Notes under the pieces: generated by a model
What the model saw: the letters and a program-made list of their open reading frames with translations, nothing else
Database searches by the model: none
Told to the model about the DNA's origin: nothing
Shown here: piece by piece, positions 26,341-33,946 of the stretch
How the letters are laid out: every line of letters begins with the position of its first letter
How positions within the stretch are numbered: position 1 is the stretch's first letter
Assembly: GCA_029062165.1 (NCBI GenBank)
Contig: JAIDQQ010000027.1
Location: forward strand, 1-34,705
Source of the DNA: Ruminococcus sp.
Lineage (GTDB): Bacteria; Bacillota; Clostridia; Oscillospirales; Ruminococcaceae
Length of the DNA stretch: 34,705 bases
Reading direction: 5' to 3'
Position numbers and translations under genes: made by a program

Positions 26341-26376
26341 CCCGAAAGTAGTTGAAAAATACTTCTTTCGGGTATT
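26341..26376. terminator. terminator-like hairpin between converging genes
   Basis: CCCGAAAG (26341-26348) pairs with CTTTCGGG (26365-26372), with extra inner pairs AGTA/TACT. A-rich and T-rich flanks on both sides allow use by both the 145-residue gene and the converging SUKH gene. Confidence 0.65.
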
Positions 26377-26440
26377 ATTTATAAAAGCGGAAAAATTATT
26401 ATACACTGCGTATATTGCTATGATTTTCTGTTTATGCATA

Positions 26441-27346
26441 TCAGTCACCAAGCATAACATTAAAACCTTCCATTACAGTTCTACCTAAAGGTTTTATACC
26501 TATACAAGTATAAGTACCATAAAGTAACATCTGACCGTTTTCTGTAAGAAGTATATCATCAGACCAGTCACTGCTTCCTCCAACAATAACAGTTCCTTCG
26601 CCATATTCATTAAGAATTTCATATTTATTTTTTTCATTAACAGGATTGTTATTAAAATGTTCAACAAGATTCAAATCCTTAAAAAATACACTTGATTTTT
26701 TATCTTCTATATAAAACCAATAATCACTATCTTCACGTGAACCCTCTAAACCACCAAATTCCTCAATAAAACGCTTTTGAGGTTCAGTAAGGAAAACACC
26801 GTCTTTTTCGCACTCTTTAACCAGTCCGGAAATATCAATTTTTCTTCCCGCATACCAACCAGCTTCCTGAAGTCTTCTGTATGTACCTTCAAGAATCGGA
26901 GCATGGTAGTCATATTCAACCGTCATAACATAGTCCCAGAAAGTTTCTGAATTGTCTGCTATTTTTTTCTTGTCCTGATTATAAAAAGCTCCGTCTGAAA
27001 GCATATAGAATCTTTCAATGGCACTTGTTGTGTATGTATCCCCACAGCTTATATTTCTGAAACTTCCTATATAAACTGCTACTTCCTGAAATTCTTCCCA
27101 AAAAGGACAGTAATTATCAACGGGACTGCAATTAAATGTTATAGTATCTCCTGAAATTTTTTCAATACGTTCAGAATAAAATTTTCCATAGGTTTTAATA
27201 AATTCAAGAACTTTATCTCCACATTTTATATTTTTTTCAATCATTTTGGCTTCTGCTTTTTCAAGTACTTTTTCCAATGGTTTAGCCATAAGAAACGTAT
27301 GATATGCCGAACTTTTCTTAAAATCATTAAATTCTTTTATTGTCAT
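26441..27346 (-). CDS. SUKH-3-type immunity protein
   Basis: The 301-residue soluble protein has the SUKH-3 signature in its second half: LQEAGWYAGRKIDISGLV (about 158-175) followed by FLTEPQKRFIEEFGGLEGS, the helix that ends EFGGL in this superfamily. SUKH proteins are known mainly as immunity proteins to nuclease toxins of polymorphic toxin systems. The first 150 residues (MTIKEFNDFKKSSAYHTF...) may be a second, diverged domain. No toxin gene is adjacent, so it would be an orphan immunity gene. AGGTGA precedes the ATG. Confidence 0.75.
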   Translation of the reverse strand: MTIKEFNDFKKSSAYHTFLMAKPLEKVLEKAEAKMIEKNIKCGDKVLEFIKTYGKFYSERIEKISGDTITFNCSPVDNYCPFWEEFQEVAVYIGSFRNISCGDTYTTSAIERFYMLSDGAFYNQDKKKIADNSETFWDYVMTVEYDYHAPILEGTYRRLQEAGWYAGRKIDISGLVKECEKDGVFLTEPQKRFIEEFGGLEGSREDSDYWFYIEDKKSSVFFKDLNLVEHFNNNPVNEKNKYEILNEYGEGTVIVGGSSDWSDDILLTENGQMLLYGTYTCIGIKPLGRTVMEGFNVMLGD

Positions 27347-27419
27347 TATTTCACCTGCTTAAAGTTTTTTTGTAATTTTCATACTTTTCCATAAATCGAC
27401 TATATTCTTTACAATTTCT

Positions 27420-27448
27420 ATTTTATTCGATTTTTCTTATTTTGTCAA
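27420..27448 (-). promoter_or_regulatory. promoter of the SUKH-3 gene
   Basis: On the minus strand TTGACA (27448-27443) and TAAAAT (27425-27420) are 17 bases apart, 74 bases upstream of the start codon. Confidence 0.75.
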
Positions 27449-27556
27449 GATTTTAATTTCATTCGTTAGTACAGTACATATGAAACAGACCGAAAAAAAT
27501 AGAAAATCGGGTGAAGCTGAAATACTGATTTTATTTTATTTAAGGAGTTTTTAAGC

Positions 27557-27824
27557 ATGGAAAATTTAACATTTTCTGCTGTTTCCACAACAGCACCAAA
27601 GCACAGATGGCTTAAAAAGGGCAGTAAATTCGCTAAAAAAGCCGTTCTCTCACTCACAACTCTCTGCTGTATGGTGGCAATGTTCGGTACAACAGGTGAA
27701 GTTGATACAAGCTCGTTCATCACGACTGCCTGCACCGTTCTCAAGTCTGTTATCTGCCTTATCGGCGGTGGTGTCGGAGTATGGGGCGTTGTCAATCTCC
27801 TCGAAGGCTACGGCAACGACAACC
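27557..27824 (+). pseudogene. Maff2-family membrane protein, exon 1 before the intron
   Basis: ATG 27557 behind AAGGAG opens a protein of the Maff2 family, small membrane proteins of integrative conjugative elements. It has MFGTTGEVDTSSFITTACTV and a glycine-rich membrane segment (CLIGGGVGVWGVVNLL), then EGYGNDN. At the codon after GNDN the group II intron starts (GTGCGA at 27825). Unspliced, the frame ends 17 bases into the intron. Spliced to 30570 it gives ...GNDN-PGAK, the usual Maff2 continuation, but then VP and a stop. About 30 or more C-terminal residues are missing, so the gene is probably dead with or without splicing. Confidence 0.8.
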
Positions 27825-28531
27825 GTGCGATGCGTTCCTGATTGAAAAGATTAGGCACTAACAAAACATAAAAGTTAGTAGAACTGACAATTTGATGAGT
27901 GGAATGACGGAGTAACGCCCTGAAACGCTCACACTGATACTCCGATTGGCGGTGCAATATACAGTAATTGCATGGTCAAAAGCTCGGTGAAGTCGGCAGA
28001 AAGCAACCGTAAAGAGAAAATATCTCCACGAAAGCTGTTCAGAGGTGAATGGTGTTGCCTATATGTCGGGTGTCAGATACCCATGATTAGAATAGCTCGG
28101 AAATGCAGAGCTGACGAACTGTCGAAAGTACGGGTATAAACGTTGAATTTGTCGAAAGGCATTTACTGTGAATACAGGGTACTTGTGGATTAGTAAGACT
28201 GGTTGTTATGAAAGTCCATATATCGTTACAGGCGGTATTGTGAGTACAGGCTCAGAGACAGAATCTAAAGGTATCTAATGATAGAATTGTCGGAACGCAG
28301 TAAGCTGAAAACGTGGAGAATACTGTAATTCTGTGAAGCGTTGTACAGGAAAACCGCACATCAGGCGTGTATAACTGTACTTAATTTCAGTGAAAGTGGT
28401 GGCACAGTACCTGTGAAACCGTGAATCAGTAAGCGGTGGAGGGATAGCCACTATTCGATTTATACAAAAAAATAAGAATAAAACAAACACAGCTTCGAGT
28501 ATGACAAAGAAAATCCAACCGAAAGGAGTGG

Positions 28532-30466
28532 ATGCCTGTGTTGACTTCGGAACTGAAAAAGAAACCAAAGCAAAGTAAAATAAGATACACCGAATATTAT
28601 GATATGCAGAAAATCCTTGATAAACTGTATTCAGATTCAGAAAAAGGGAAAATTTTCAGTAACCTTATGGAACTGATTGCAAGTGATGAAAATATATTGC
28701 TTGCATACAGAACAATCAAGAAAAATAAAGGCAGTAATACAGCAGGTGTTGACAGACGTACAATCAAAGACCTTGCCAAATTGAGTGAGGTTGAGTTTAT
28801 AAATCTGATAAAGAGAAAATTCCGTAAATATGTTCCGTGTCCTGTAAGAAGAAAAGAAATCGAAAAGGACAACGGAAAGAAAAGACCGCTTGGTATTCCT
28901 ACCATAACAGACCGTATTATCCAACAATGTATTCTACAGGTTTTAGAGCCGATATGCGAAGCGAAATTTTTTGAACGTAGCAACGGTTTCCGTCCGAACA
29001 GAAGTGCAGAAAATTCAATTGCACAATGTTGCAGATTAATGCAGATACAGAATTTACACTATGTTGTTGATATTGACATCAAAGGATTTTTCGATAATGT
29101 TAATCACAGTAAACTTATACGGCAGATTTGGAGTTTAGGAATACAGGACAAAAAGTTAATCTGCATAATCAAGGCTATGCTTAAAGCTGAAATCATAATG
29201 CCTGACGGCAGTGTAGTAAAACCGTCCAAAGGAACGCCACAAGGAGGTATTCTGTCACCGTTACTGTCAAATATCGTTCTTAATGAACTTGACTGGTGGA
29301 TAGCCTCACAATGGGAAAATATGCCCACGTACACCAGATATAAGACAAAAGAAAACAAACAAGGGACAGTCATAAAAAGTCATATTTACAGAGTATTGAG
29401 AACAAGCAGACTGAAAGAAATGTATATTGTCAGATATGCTGATGACTTCAAGATATTCTGTAGAAATTACAAAGATGCTCAGAAAGCATTTGAAGCAACA
29501 AAAAAATGGCTGAAAGAAAGGCTGAAACTTGATATTAGTCCCGAAAAATCAAAAATAGTAAATCTGAAAGAAACATATTCAGACTATCTTGGATTTAAAA
29601 TGAAAGTGCGGAAAAAAGGCGGTAAATACGTTGTCACTTCTCATATGTGCGACAAATCATTTGCAAAAGCACAGAAAAAAATCAATGATGCAATTGTTGC
29701 AATACAGCACCCGAAAGATGCCAAAGAGCAATATCAGGCTATTCAGCGATATAATTCAGTTGTTGCAGGACTTCATAATTATTACTGCATTGCAACCTGT
29801 GTGTCGCTGGATTTCGGAAAACTGGCATATCTTACAAGTTTCAAACGTGACAACAGATTAAAGGAAATTACTACAGACGGAACAGTTACAAGAGGTTTTA
29901 TCGCCGAAAAATACGGAAAAAGCAGACAGTTAAGATTTATCAGCGGACATCCGTTGATACCCGTAGGATATGTTCAGACAAGAAATGCACAGCACAAGAA
30001 AAAAGAAATAAACCGTTATACACCTGAGGGAAGAGAACTGATACACCGAAATCTTGGCATTGATACAAAAATGCTGTTATACCTCATGCAAAGCAGAATT
30101 TATGACGGAAGTATTGAGTTTTATGACAACAGGTTATCCCTGTTCTGCTCGCAGTATGGAAAATGTGCGGTAAGCGGTGAAAAACTTTGTACTGATAATG
30201 TGCATTGTCATTATATTATCCCTAAAAATAATGGTGGAAATGATAGCTATACAAATTTAATTTTAGTTACAGAAACAATTCATATCTTAATTCATGCAAC
30301 ACAAGATGAAACTATCAGACAATATCTGGACGTTCTTAAACTGACGAAAAAACAGATTGAAAAACTCAACAAGCTAAGAAAAATGGCTGGAAATCAGAAA
30401 TTACAATGTAAAGGAAACTTTGAAAGTAACGAAGTGTGTAAGTTTTATTCAAAAAACCCTGAGTGA
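28532..30466 (+). CDS. ltrA: group II intron reverse transcriptase/maturase with HNH endonuclease domain
   Basis: The 644-residue protein has the full set of domains. RT palm: GIPTITDRIIQQCIL, DIDIKGFFDNVNH, KGTPQGGILSPLLSNI, and the catalytic RYADD (Tyr302-Asp305). Then comes the maturase (X) domain (about 370-470) and a C-terminal HNH endonuclease (about 540-590; CAVSG..L, His558-Cys-His560, NNGGNDSYTNLILV). The RT copies the intron, the X domain helps splicing, and HNH nicks the target for homing. GAAAGGAGTGG precedes the ATG. All key residues are present, so it appears functional. Confidence 0.95.
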   Translation: MPVLTSELKKKPKQSKIRYTEYYDMQKILDKLYSDSEKGKIFSNLMELIASDENILLAYRTIKKNKGSNTAGVDRRTIKDLAKLSEVEFINLIKRKFRKYVPCPVRRKEIEKDNGKKRPLGIPTITDRIIQQCILQVLEPICEAKFFERSNGFRPNRSAENSIAQCCRLMQIQNLHYVVDIDIKGFFDNVNHSKLIRQIWSLGIQDKKLICIIKAMLKAEIIMPDGSVVKPSKGTPQGGILSPLLSNIVLNELDWWIASQWENMPTYTRYKTKENKQGTVIKSHIYRVLRTSRLKEMYIVRYADDFKIFCRNYKDAQKAFEATKKWLKERLKLDISPEKSKIVNLKETYSDYLGFKMKVRKKGGKYVVTSHMCDKSFAKAQKKINDAIVAIQHPKDAKEQYQAIQRYNSVVAGLHNYYCIATCVSLDFGKLAYLTSFKRDNRLKEITTDGTVTRGFIAEKYGKSRQLRFISGHPLIPVGYVQTRNAQHKKKEINRYTPEGRELIHRNLGIDTKMLLYLMQSRIYDGSIEFYDNRLSLFCSQYGKCAVSGEKLCTDNVHCHYIIPKNNGGNDSYTNLILVTETIHILIHATQDETIRQYLDVLKLTKKQIEKLNKLRKMAGNQKLQCKGNFESNEVCKFYSKNPE

Positions 30467-30483
30467 AAATGTATAAATCGAGG

Positions 30484-30569
30484 GAACGCCGTATGAGTTG
30501 GAAACTCTCACGTACGGTATGAAGCGGGGGAAAATTCGGAGATAATTTCAAAGAATTACCTATCGCTAT
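30484..30569 (+). ncRNA. group II intron domains V and VI
   Basis: Domain V is seen as GCCGTATGAG...CTCACGTACGGT (about 30488-30517), a hairpin with the GAAA-type tip (TTGGAAACT). Domain VI follows (about 30525-30569) and carries the unpaired A region before the 3' end CTATCGCTAT. Exact pairing was judged by eye. Confidence 0.8.
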
Positions 30570-30589
30570 CAGGTGCTAAAGTACCATAG
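30570..30589 (+). other. Maff2 exon 2 stub
   Basis: After splicing, the frame reads PGAKVP and then TAG at 30587-30589. Only PGAK matches the family, so the Maff2 gene was cut off within about a dozen bases of the intron. The point near 30581 is therefore a junction between two pieces of mobile DNA. Confidence 0.65.
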
Positions 30590-30623
30590 TCATATAGAAG
30601 TTTTTGATTTTTTAATACAGACC

Positions 30624-30642
30624 GCATAACATAGCGTTATGC
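30624..30642 (-). terminator. hairpin at the end of the recombinase gene
   Basis: GCATAAC (30624-30630) pairs with GTTATGC (30636-30642) around a 5-base loop, overlapping the recombinase stop codon on the minus strand. A TTAAAAAA-type sequence rather than a T-run follows, so it is weak as a terminator. Confidence 0.4.
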
Positions 30643-31440
30643 AGTCCTGCCGTATTTTCCTGTTTCCGTTGAAATGCTTGAAACTGCAACATCAAAGCGG
30701 AAGTAAATATCAATCTGCTGAATACGTTTTCCGCTTGACTTGTCGGGTTCGTGAACAACGATTTTTTCAATCAGTTCGTGCATAATTTCAGGAGTTAATT
30801 CCGTGATATTCTCATATTTCTGCACGAGCTTGACGAAAGCTGTCACATCACTTGATTTCTGTTTAGCAGTATCAATAAAAGCTGTAAATTCCGCAACTGT
30901 AGACTTCAATTGTTTCTGTTCTTCCTCATACTCTGCGGACAGAATTTCAAAACGCTCATCGGAAATTTTACCGAGAACATTATCCTCATAAAGCCTTTTA
31001 AACAGCTTGTCAAGTTCAGAAATACGTTTTTCAGCCTGTTTTAACGTTTTTTTAGCTTTCGCAAGTTACGTAGACTGTTTCTGAACGGAATTGCTCATAG
31101 TCGTCTGTATAAATTCGCCCTCATTCTCCATTACAGAAACAAGGAGCTTATTCAGCTCACCGAGGACAATTTCCCTTAACACGCAAGTCCTGATGTAGTG
31201 AACGGTACATTCTTTCGTATCCTTTGCATAAGTCGAGCATCGCATATGCTCCTGCTCTGGACGTTCGTTCACACGTCTGCTCAGATACATTTTTGCTCCG
31301 CAGTCGGCACAGTATACCATTCCCGAAAATGGATTCAACCCATCTTTCTTTTGAAGTCTGCGTTTATTTTTGTGGATTTCCTGCATCAAGTCAAATTCCG
31401 ATGAGTAATGACAGGTTCGTGCGTATTTCAACAATCTGCT
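30637..31440 (-). pseudogene. large serine recombinase (TnpX-like), C-terminal part
   Basis: The minus-strand frame from about 31440 contains the recombinase zinc ribbon (FSGMVYCADCGAKMYLSR, then HMRCSTYAK..EC). It meets TAA at 31068-31066 and continues in the same frame with the coiled coil (AEKRISELDKLFKRLYEDNV) and the C-terminal domain to 30637. One nonsense codon thus splits it. Its front end, with the catalytic serine, lies at 32041-32184, with foreign DNA in between. Large serine recombinases of this kind excise and insert Tn4451-like elements. Confidence 0.85.
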
Positions 31441-31646
31441 AGTTTTTTAGGATTGTCAACCAATCTGATTTTTATGTATTTTTTATGACTCGCAATATAG
31501 CGAACATTATATATAATTGAAAAACGTTATCTTAATAAGTTTTCTTATTTGAAGGTAATGCTTGGCCTATTTTGATATGTTTTTTGTAATTATGATTCCA
31601 ATTTTTCTTCAAATACAACAAAATTTTAGACTTTATTAAAAACATA

Positions 31647-32009
31647 TTATTTTTGATTAGTTATTTTTTTGATATAAGTATAACACCCTATCTGATTTAA
31701 AAAATATATCAAGTTATCAAATACATAGGGGTCTGTTAAATCAAACTTCCAAGCATCATTGGAATTAAGTTCAACAGCTTCCTGCACATTATCTCTAATC
31801 CATTCACTTGGAATTTTTTTAATCAGATAGTTAGAATAATCAATTAAATTCCAATTTGAAGCATCACAAACATAGGATAACAATTGATTAAGTATCAATA
31901 ATGCTTTGTCTTTTGGTATTTCGGGAACTATTTCCAAGTTATCACTAATCCTATCATAAAATCTATTGATAGAATAATCTATTCTTAATTCAAAATTAGC
32001 TTTTTTCAT
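31647..32009 (-). CDS. unknown protein inside the interrupted recombinase gene
   Basis: I start at ATG 32009 (MKKANFELRIDYSINRFYDR) behind GGAGATATT; the longer frame begins in the recombinase relic. The 120-residue product is soluble and acidic, with SNWNLIDYSNYLIKKIPSEW in the middle. I do not recognise the family. Its size, composition and lone position in inserted DNA resemble immunity or antitoxin genes. The AT-rich 31441-31646 behind it shows no intact gene. Confidence 0.65.
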   Translation of the reverse strand: MKKANFELRIDYSINRFYDRISDNLEIVPEIPKDKALLILNQLLSYVCDASNWNLIDYSNYLIKKIPSEWIRDNVQEAVELNSNDAWKFDLTDPYVFDNLIYFLNQIGCYTYIKKITNQK

Positions 32010-32040
32010 AATATCTCCGATATAAATCTTTAAATATATA

Positions 32041-32184
32041 AACATAAAATCTTGTGTTGCGAAAACCGTTATCTTCCGCATAATTTTTGAGAATTGCCCT
32101 CTGATTTGTAATTGAATTGCTATCTCCCTACAACATATCGTCCTGCGAAAGTCTGCAATATAAAGCTGTAATCTTGTCTTTCAT
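32041..32184 (-). pseudogene. large serine recombinase, N-terminal fragment
   Basis: Missed by simple ORF calling because of a stop. ATG 32184, behind AAAGAGAGG, reads MKDKITALYCRLSQDDML with the catalytic Ser13, then TAG (32130-32128). The same frame goes on as GDSNSITNQRAILKNYAED and NGFRNTRFYV, a standard serine recombinase front. Similarity stops near 32041 where foreign sequence begins. The remainder of the gene resumes at about 31440. Confidence 0.85.
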
Positions 32185-32272
32185 TTTAACCTCTCTTTCC
32201 GACAGATACAGCAAGCTATGTTACTATTATAGCGCAATATCCGGCACAAATCAATGTGCTGATATTCCAAAG

Positions 32273-32452
32273 TTACACAGTCTGCTTTTCGATTTTTTGT
32301 CCGGTTTCACCGATGAGGTTTTCACTCTCACGGATAATAAGCCTTTTCAGAACGTCCGAAAGACTTTCACGAAAAGCAGGATTGAAAGTCGTTTTTACCA
32401 CATAAGTGGTGTGTCCGATTTTATATTCGGACACGGTTGTTTTCTCATTCAT
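32273..32452 (-). CDS. tnpW: TnpW-family small transposon protein
   Basis: A 59-codon gene from ATG 32452 to TAA 32273. The product starts MNEKTTVSEYKIGHTTYVVK, then TTFNPAFRESLSDVLKRLII, the pattern of the TnpW family found beside TnpX-type recombinases in Tn4451-like elements. Its function is unknown. A weak AAGAG ribosome site lies before the ATG. It sits 88 bases upstream of the recombinase start, on the same strand, probably in one transcript with it. Confidence 0.8.
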   Translation of the reverse strand: MNEKTTVSEYKIGHTTYVVKTTFNPAFRESLSDVLKRLIIRESENLIGETGQKIEKQTV

Positions 32453-32539
32453 AGCGAATTTTCTCTTTTAGCTATATCTCTGTATGCTTTTAGAGTAATG
32501 GCAACGCTTTATCTCTTTTACACTCATATGTTTTTGTTG

Positions 32540-32830
32540 TCAGAACTTAAAAGTAGTCTGAACTGCCATTTCGATATCGTGACCGTCAGCAAGTTCTGCG
32601 ATTTGTTCGTAAGTCATACCACTTGCTGTCAACTTTTCAATAAGCTGATGTTCCGCTGTAACGGCATCAACAAGTGCCTGATTTTCAAGGTTGTAAATTT
32701 CAGAAATCATATCATAAACCGTGATTTTATTCTGCTCAATCAGCTTGCGTTTACGTTCATTGAATGCCCTGATATGTTCCTCAATATCGGAAATTTTTGT
32801 GATATTCTGATTAAGATTTTTCGCTCCCAT
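32540..32830 (-). CDS. unknown small helical protein of the mobile element
   Basis: The 96-residue protein (MGAKNLNQNITKISDIEEHI...) is mostly charged helix, likely coiled coil (IRAFNERKRKLIEQNK), with a C-terminal SGMTYEQIAELADGHDI segment that resembles a helix-turn-helix start. The ending MAVQTTFKF looks different in character and may follow a small frameshift. It precedes tnpW on the same strand. I cannot name the family. Confidence 0.6.
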   Translation of the reverse strand: MGAKNLNQNITKISDIEEHIRAFNERKRKLIEQNKITVYDMISEIYNLENQALVDAVTAEHQLIEKLTASGMTYEQIAELADGHDIEMAVQTTFKF

Positions 32831-32949
32831 AACTTCACGTCCCGAATAACATTATACAATATTTTCAGCCTGTTTGTCTATTCGCAGAGCGCACGAAATT
32901 TCCGTTCCAATAGGGTTTATCCGTTCGGCATTTTGTCCGGTGGAAAATG

Positions 32950-32996
32950 AATAAAAAAATCCGAATGTAACGATTAAGAGATAATCGACATTCGGA
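32950..32996 (-). terminator. strong minus-strand terminator upstream of the small element genes
   Basis: TCCGAATGT..CGATTA and TAATCG.ACATTCGGA (32960-32996) make a 15-bp stem with a two-base bulge and a 5-base loop. On the minus strand it is followed by seven T (32959-32953). It stands 120 bases ahead of the 96-residue gene on the same strand, so it either ends a minus-strand transcript from the oriT region or acts as a leader attenuator. Confidence 0.8.
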
Positions 32997-32998
32997 AA

Positions 32999-33261
32999 GT
33001 CGGCAGAAATGCCGACAATAAGCAGTTTCATAAAACTGCCACAGTACCAGCACGATAACTGCGCAGCTACCCAGTAAAATGCTTATTAAGATGATGTCGC
33101 AAAGCTCCGAATCGCTGTTTCAACAGCGAAAATAAATGAGGTCTGAACTGATGTTCAGAAAAATAGCAAGCACGGTGAATTGCGCCACAAATGGCGACAA
33201 ATTCACGATGCTTGTTAGGGACACATTCCCTAAGACCTTTGTAAAAATCGGCTTATGCCGA
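32999..33261. other. oriT-like region with a series of hairpins
   Basis: Five perfect or near-perfect inverted repeats lie between the divergent element genes. GTCGGC/GCCGAC (32999-33016); TCGCTGTT/AACAGCGA (33112-33129); CTGAAC/GTTCAG (33143-33158); a nested repeat AAGCA, GTGAATT, CGCC / GGCG, AATTCAC, TGCTT (33168-33213); TTAGGG/CCCTAA (33215-33233). A sixth, TCGGC/GCCGA, is at 33248-33261. Hairpins directly upstream of mobC and the relaxase are the usual site of transfer origins. The nick site is not identified. Confidence 0.65.
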
Positions 33262-33286
33262 AATAAAAATACAGGAGATTTTCAGA

Positions 33287-33946
33287 ATGGAAAACACTAA
33301 AAAGAAACGTGGCAGACCGCCTAAAAATTCACTTCCCGAAGTAACAGGATTGACCGCAGAGGGAGCAGTTAATCTTGCACTTGATAAAAATATCAAGTCG
33401 GAACTGCAAAATCAGCTTGCAACTAAAAGCGAGGATATGCTCACCAATGATGAAAAAACTTTCCTGAAAAGTCAGCGTGAGAAAAAGTCAAAAACGCTGA
33501 ATATCCGTTTTACAGAAAGTGAGTATCAGAGCATTGTCGATAAGTGCGAACAGTTCGGTTACAAAAAGAAATCCGAGTATGTTCGTGATTGTGTGAAAGC
33601 GAAGATTTCACTTGAAACACAGCAGACAGATTTTTCCGAAACAAATCGGCAGATTAAGGCTATCGGGAACAACATCAATCAGATAGCAGTTCGTCTGCAC
33701 AGTTCGGGGAATTTTTACGCAGAAGATATGCAGGAAATCAAGCAGAAAGTTGGTGAATTATGGCGGTTACTTCTATCCATCCAATCAGGGCAACAGTTGG
33801 CAGTGCAATCCGATATATCATTGACCCAGATAAGACCGTCAACGGACTATATGTTTCGTCTTATCTCTGCCGAGCCAGTTCAAGAGGAGCAGCAGAGGAC
33901 TTCACCCATATCCGAAAGAACGGAACAGGACGGACAGAAGTCTTAG
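33287..33946 (+). CDS. mobC: MobC-like relaxosome accessory protein
   Basis: The 219-residue protein opens with KKKRGRPPKN, an AT-hook-like basic motif. It has the MobC core LNIRFTESEYQSIVDKCEQF, EYVRDCVKAKI, and the conserved IKAIGNNINQIAVRLHSSG (about 125-143). MobC binds at oriT and assists the relaxase. The reading frame continues 187 bases into the relaxase gene; family members usually end soon after the LLLSIQSG segment, so the last 60 residues may be a non-native extension. The ribosome site AGGAGA precedes the ATG. Confidence 0.9.
   Translation: MENTKKKRGRPPKNSLPEVTGLTAEGAVNLALDKNIKSELQNQLATKSEDMLTNDEKTFLKSQREKKSKTLNIRFTESEYQSIVDKCEQFGYKKKSEYVRDCVKAKISLETQQTDFSETNRQIKAIGNNINQIAVRLHSSGNFYAEDMQEIKQKVGELWRLLLSIQSGQQLAVQSDISLTQIRPSTDYMFRLISAEPVQEEQQRTSPISERTEQDGQKS

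Larger units (their letters stand above)
27825..30569 (+). mobile_element. group II intron (2745 bases) inside the Maff2-family gene
   Basis: The 5' end GTGCGA matches the group II consensus GUGYG. The 3' end, after domains V and VI, is ...CTATCGCTAT, a typical AY ending. Joining 27824 to 30570 rebuilds Asn-Pro-Gly-Ala-Lys in the Maff2 frame, which fixes both boundaries. The 5' 700 bases (27825-28531) contain no gene and should fold into the ribozyme domain I-III scaffold. Domain IV carries the maturase gene. No truncation is visible, so the intron may still splice. Confidence 0.9.

Noticed and set aside
31441..31530. Possible toxin-like coding trace on the minus strand (RYIASHKKYIKIRLVDN)
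   Set aside because: The frame is short, AT-rich and closed on both sides; chance cannot be excluded.
8323..32184. Stop-codon reassignment or programmed read-through as an explanation for the many internal stops
   Set aside because: Both TAA and TAG occur inside broken genes, and intact genes in the window use TAG and TAA as true ends (for example 26283 and 24974). Frameshifts accompany several of the stops, which fits gene decay better.
32117..32950. A 277-residue plus-strand protein
   Set aside because: It is the reverse shadow of the recombinase front, tnpW and the 96-residue gene; it has no ribosome site and an unlikely composition.
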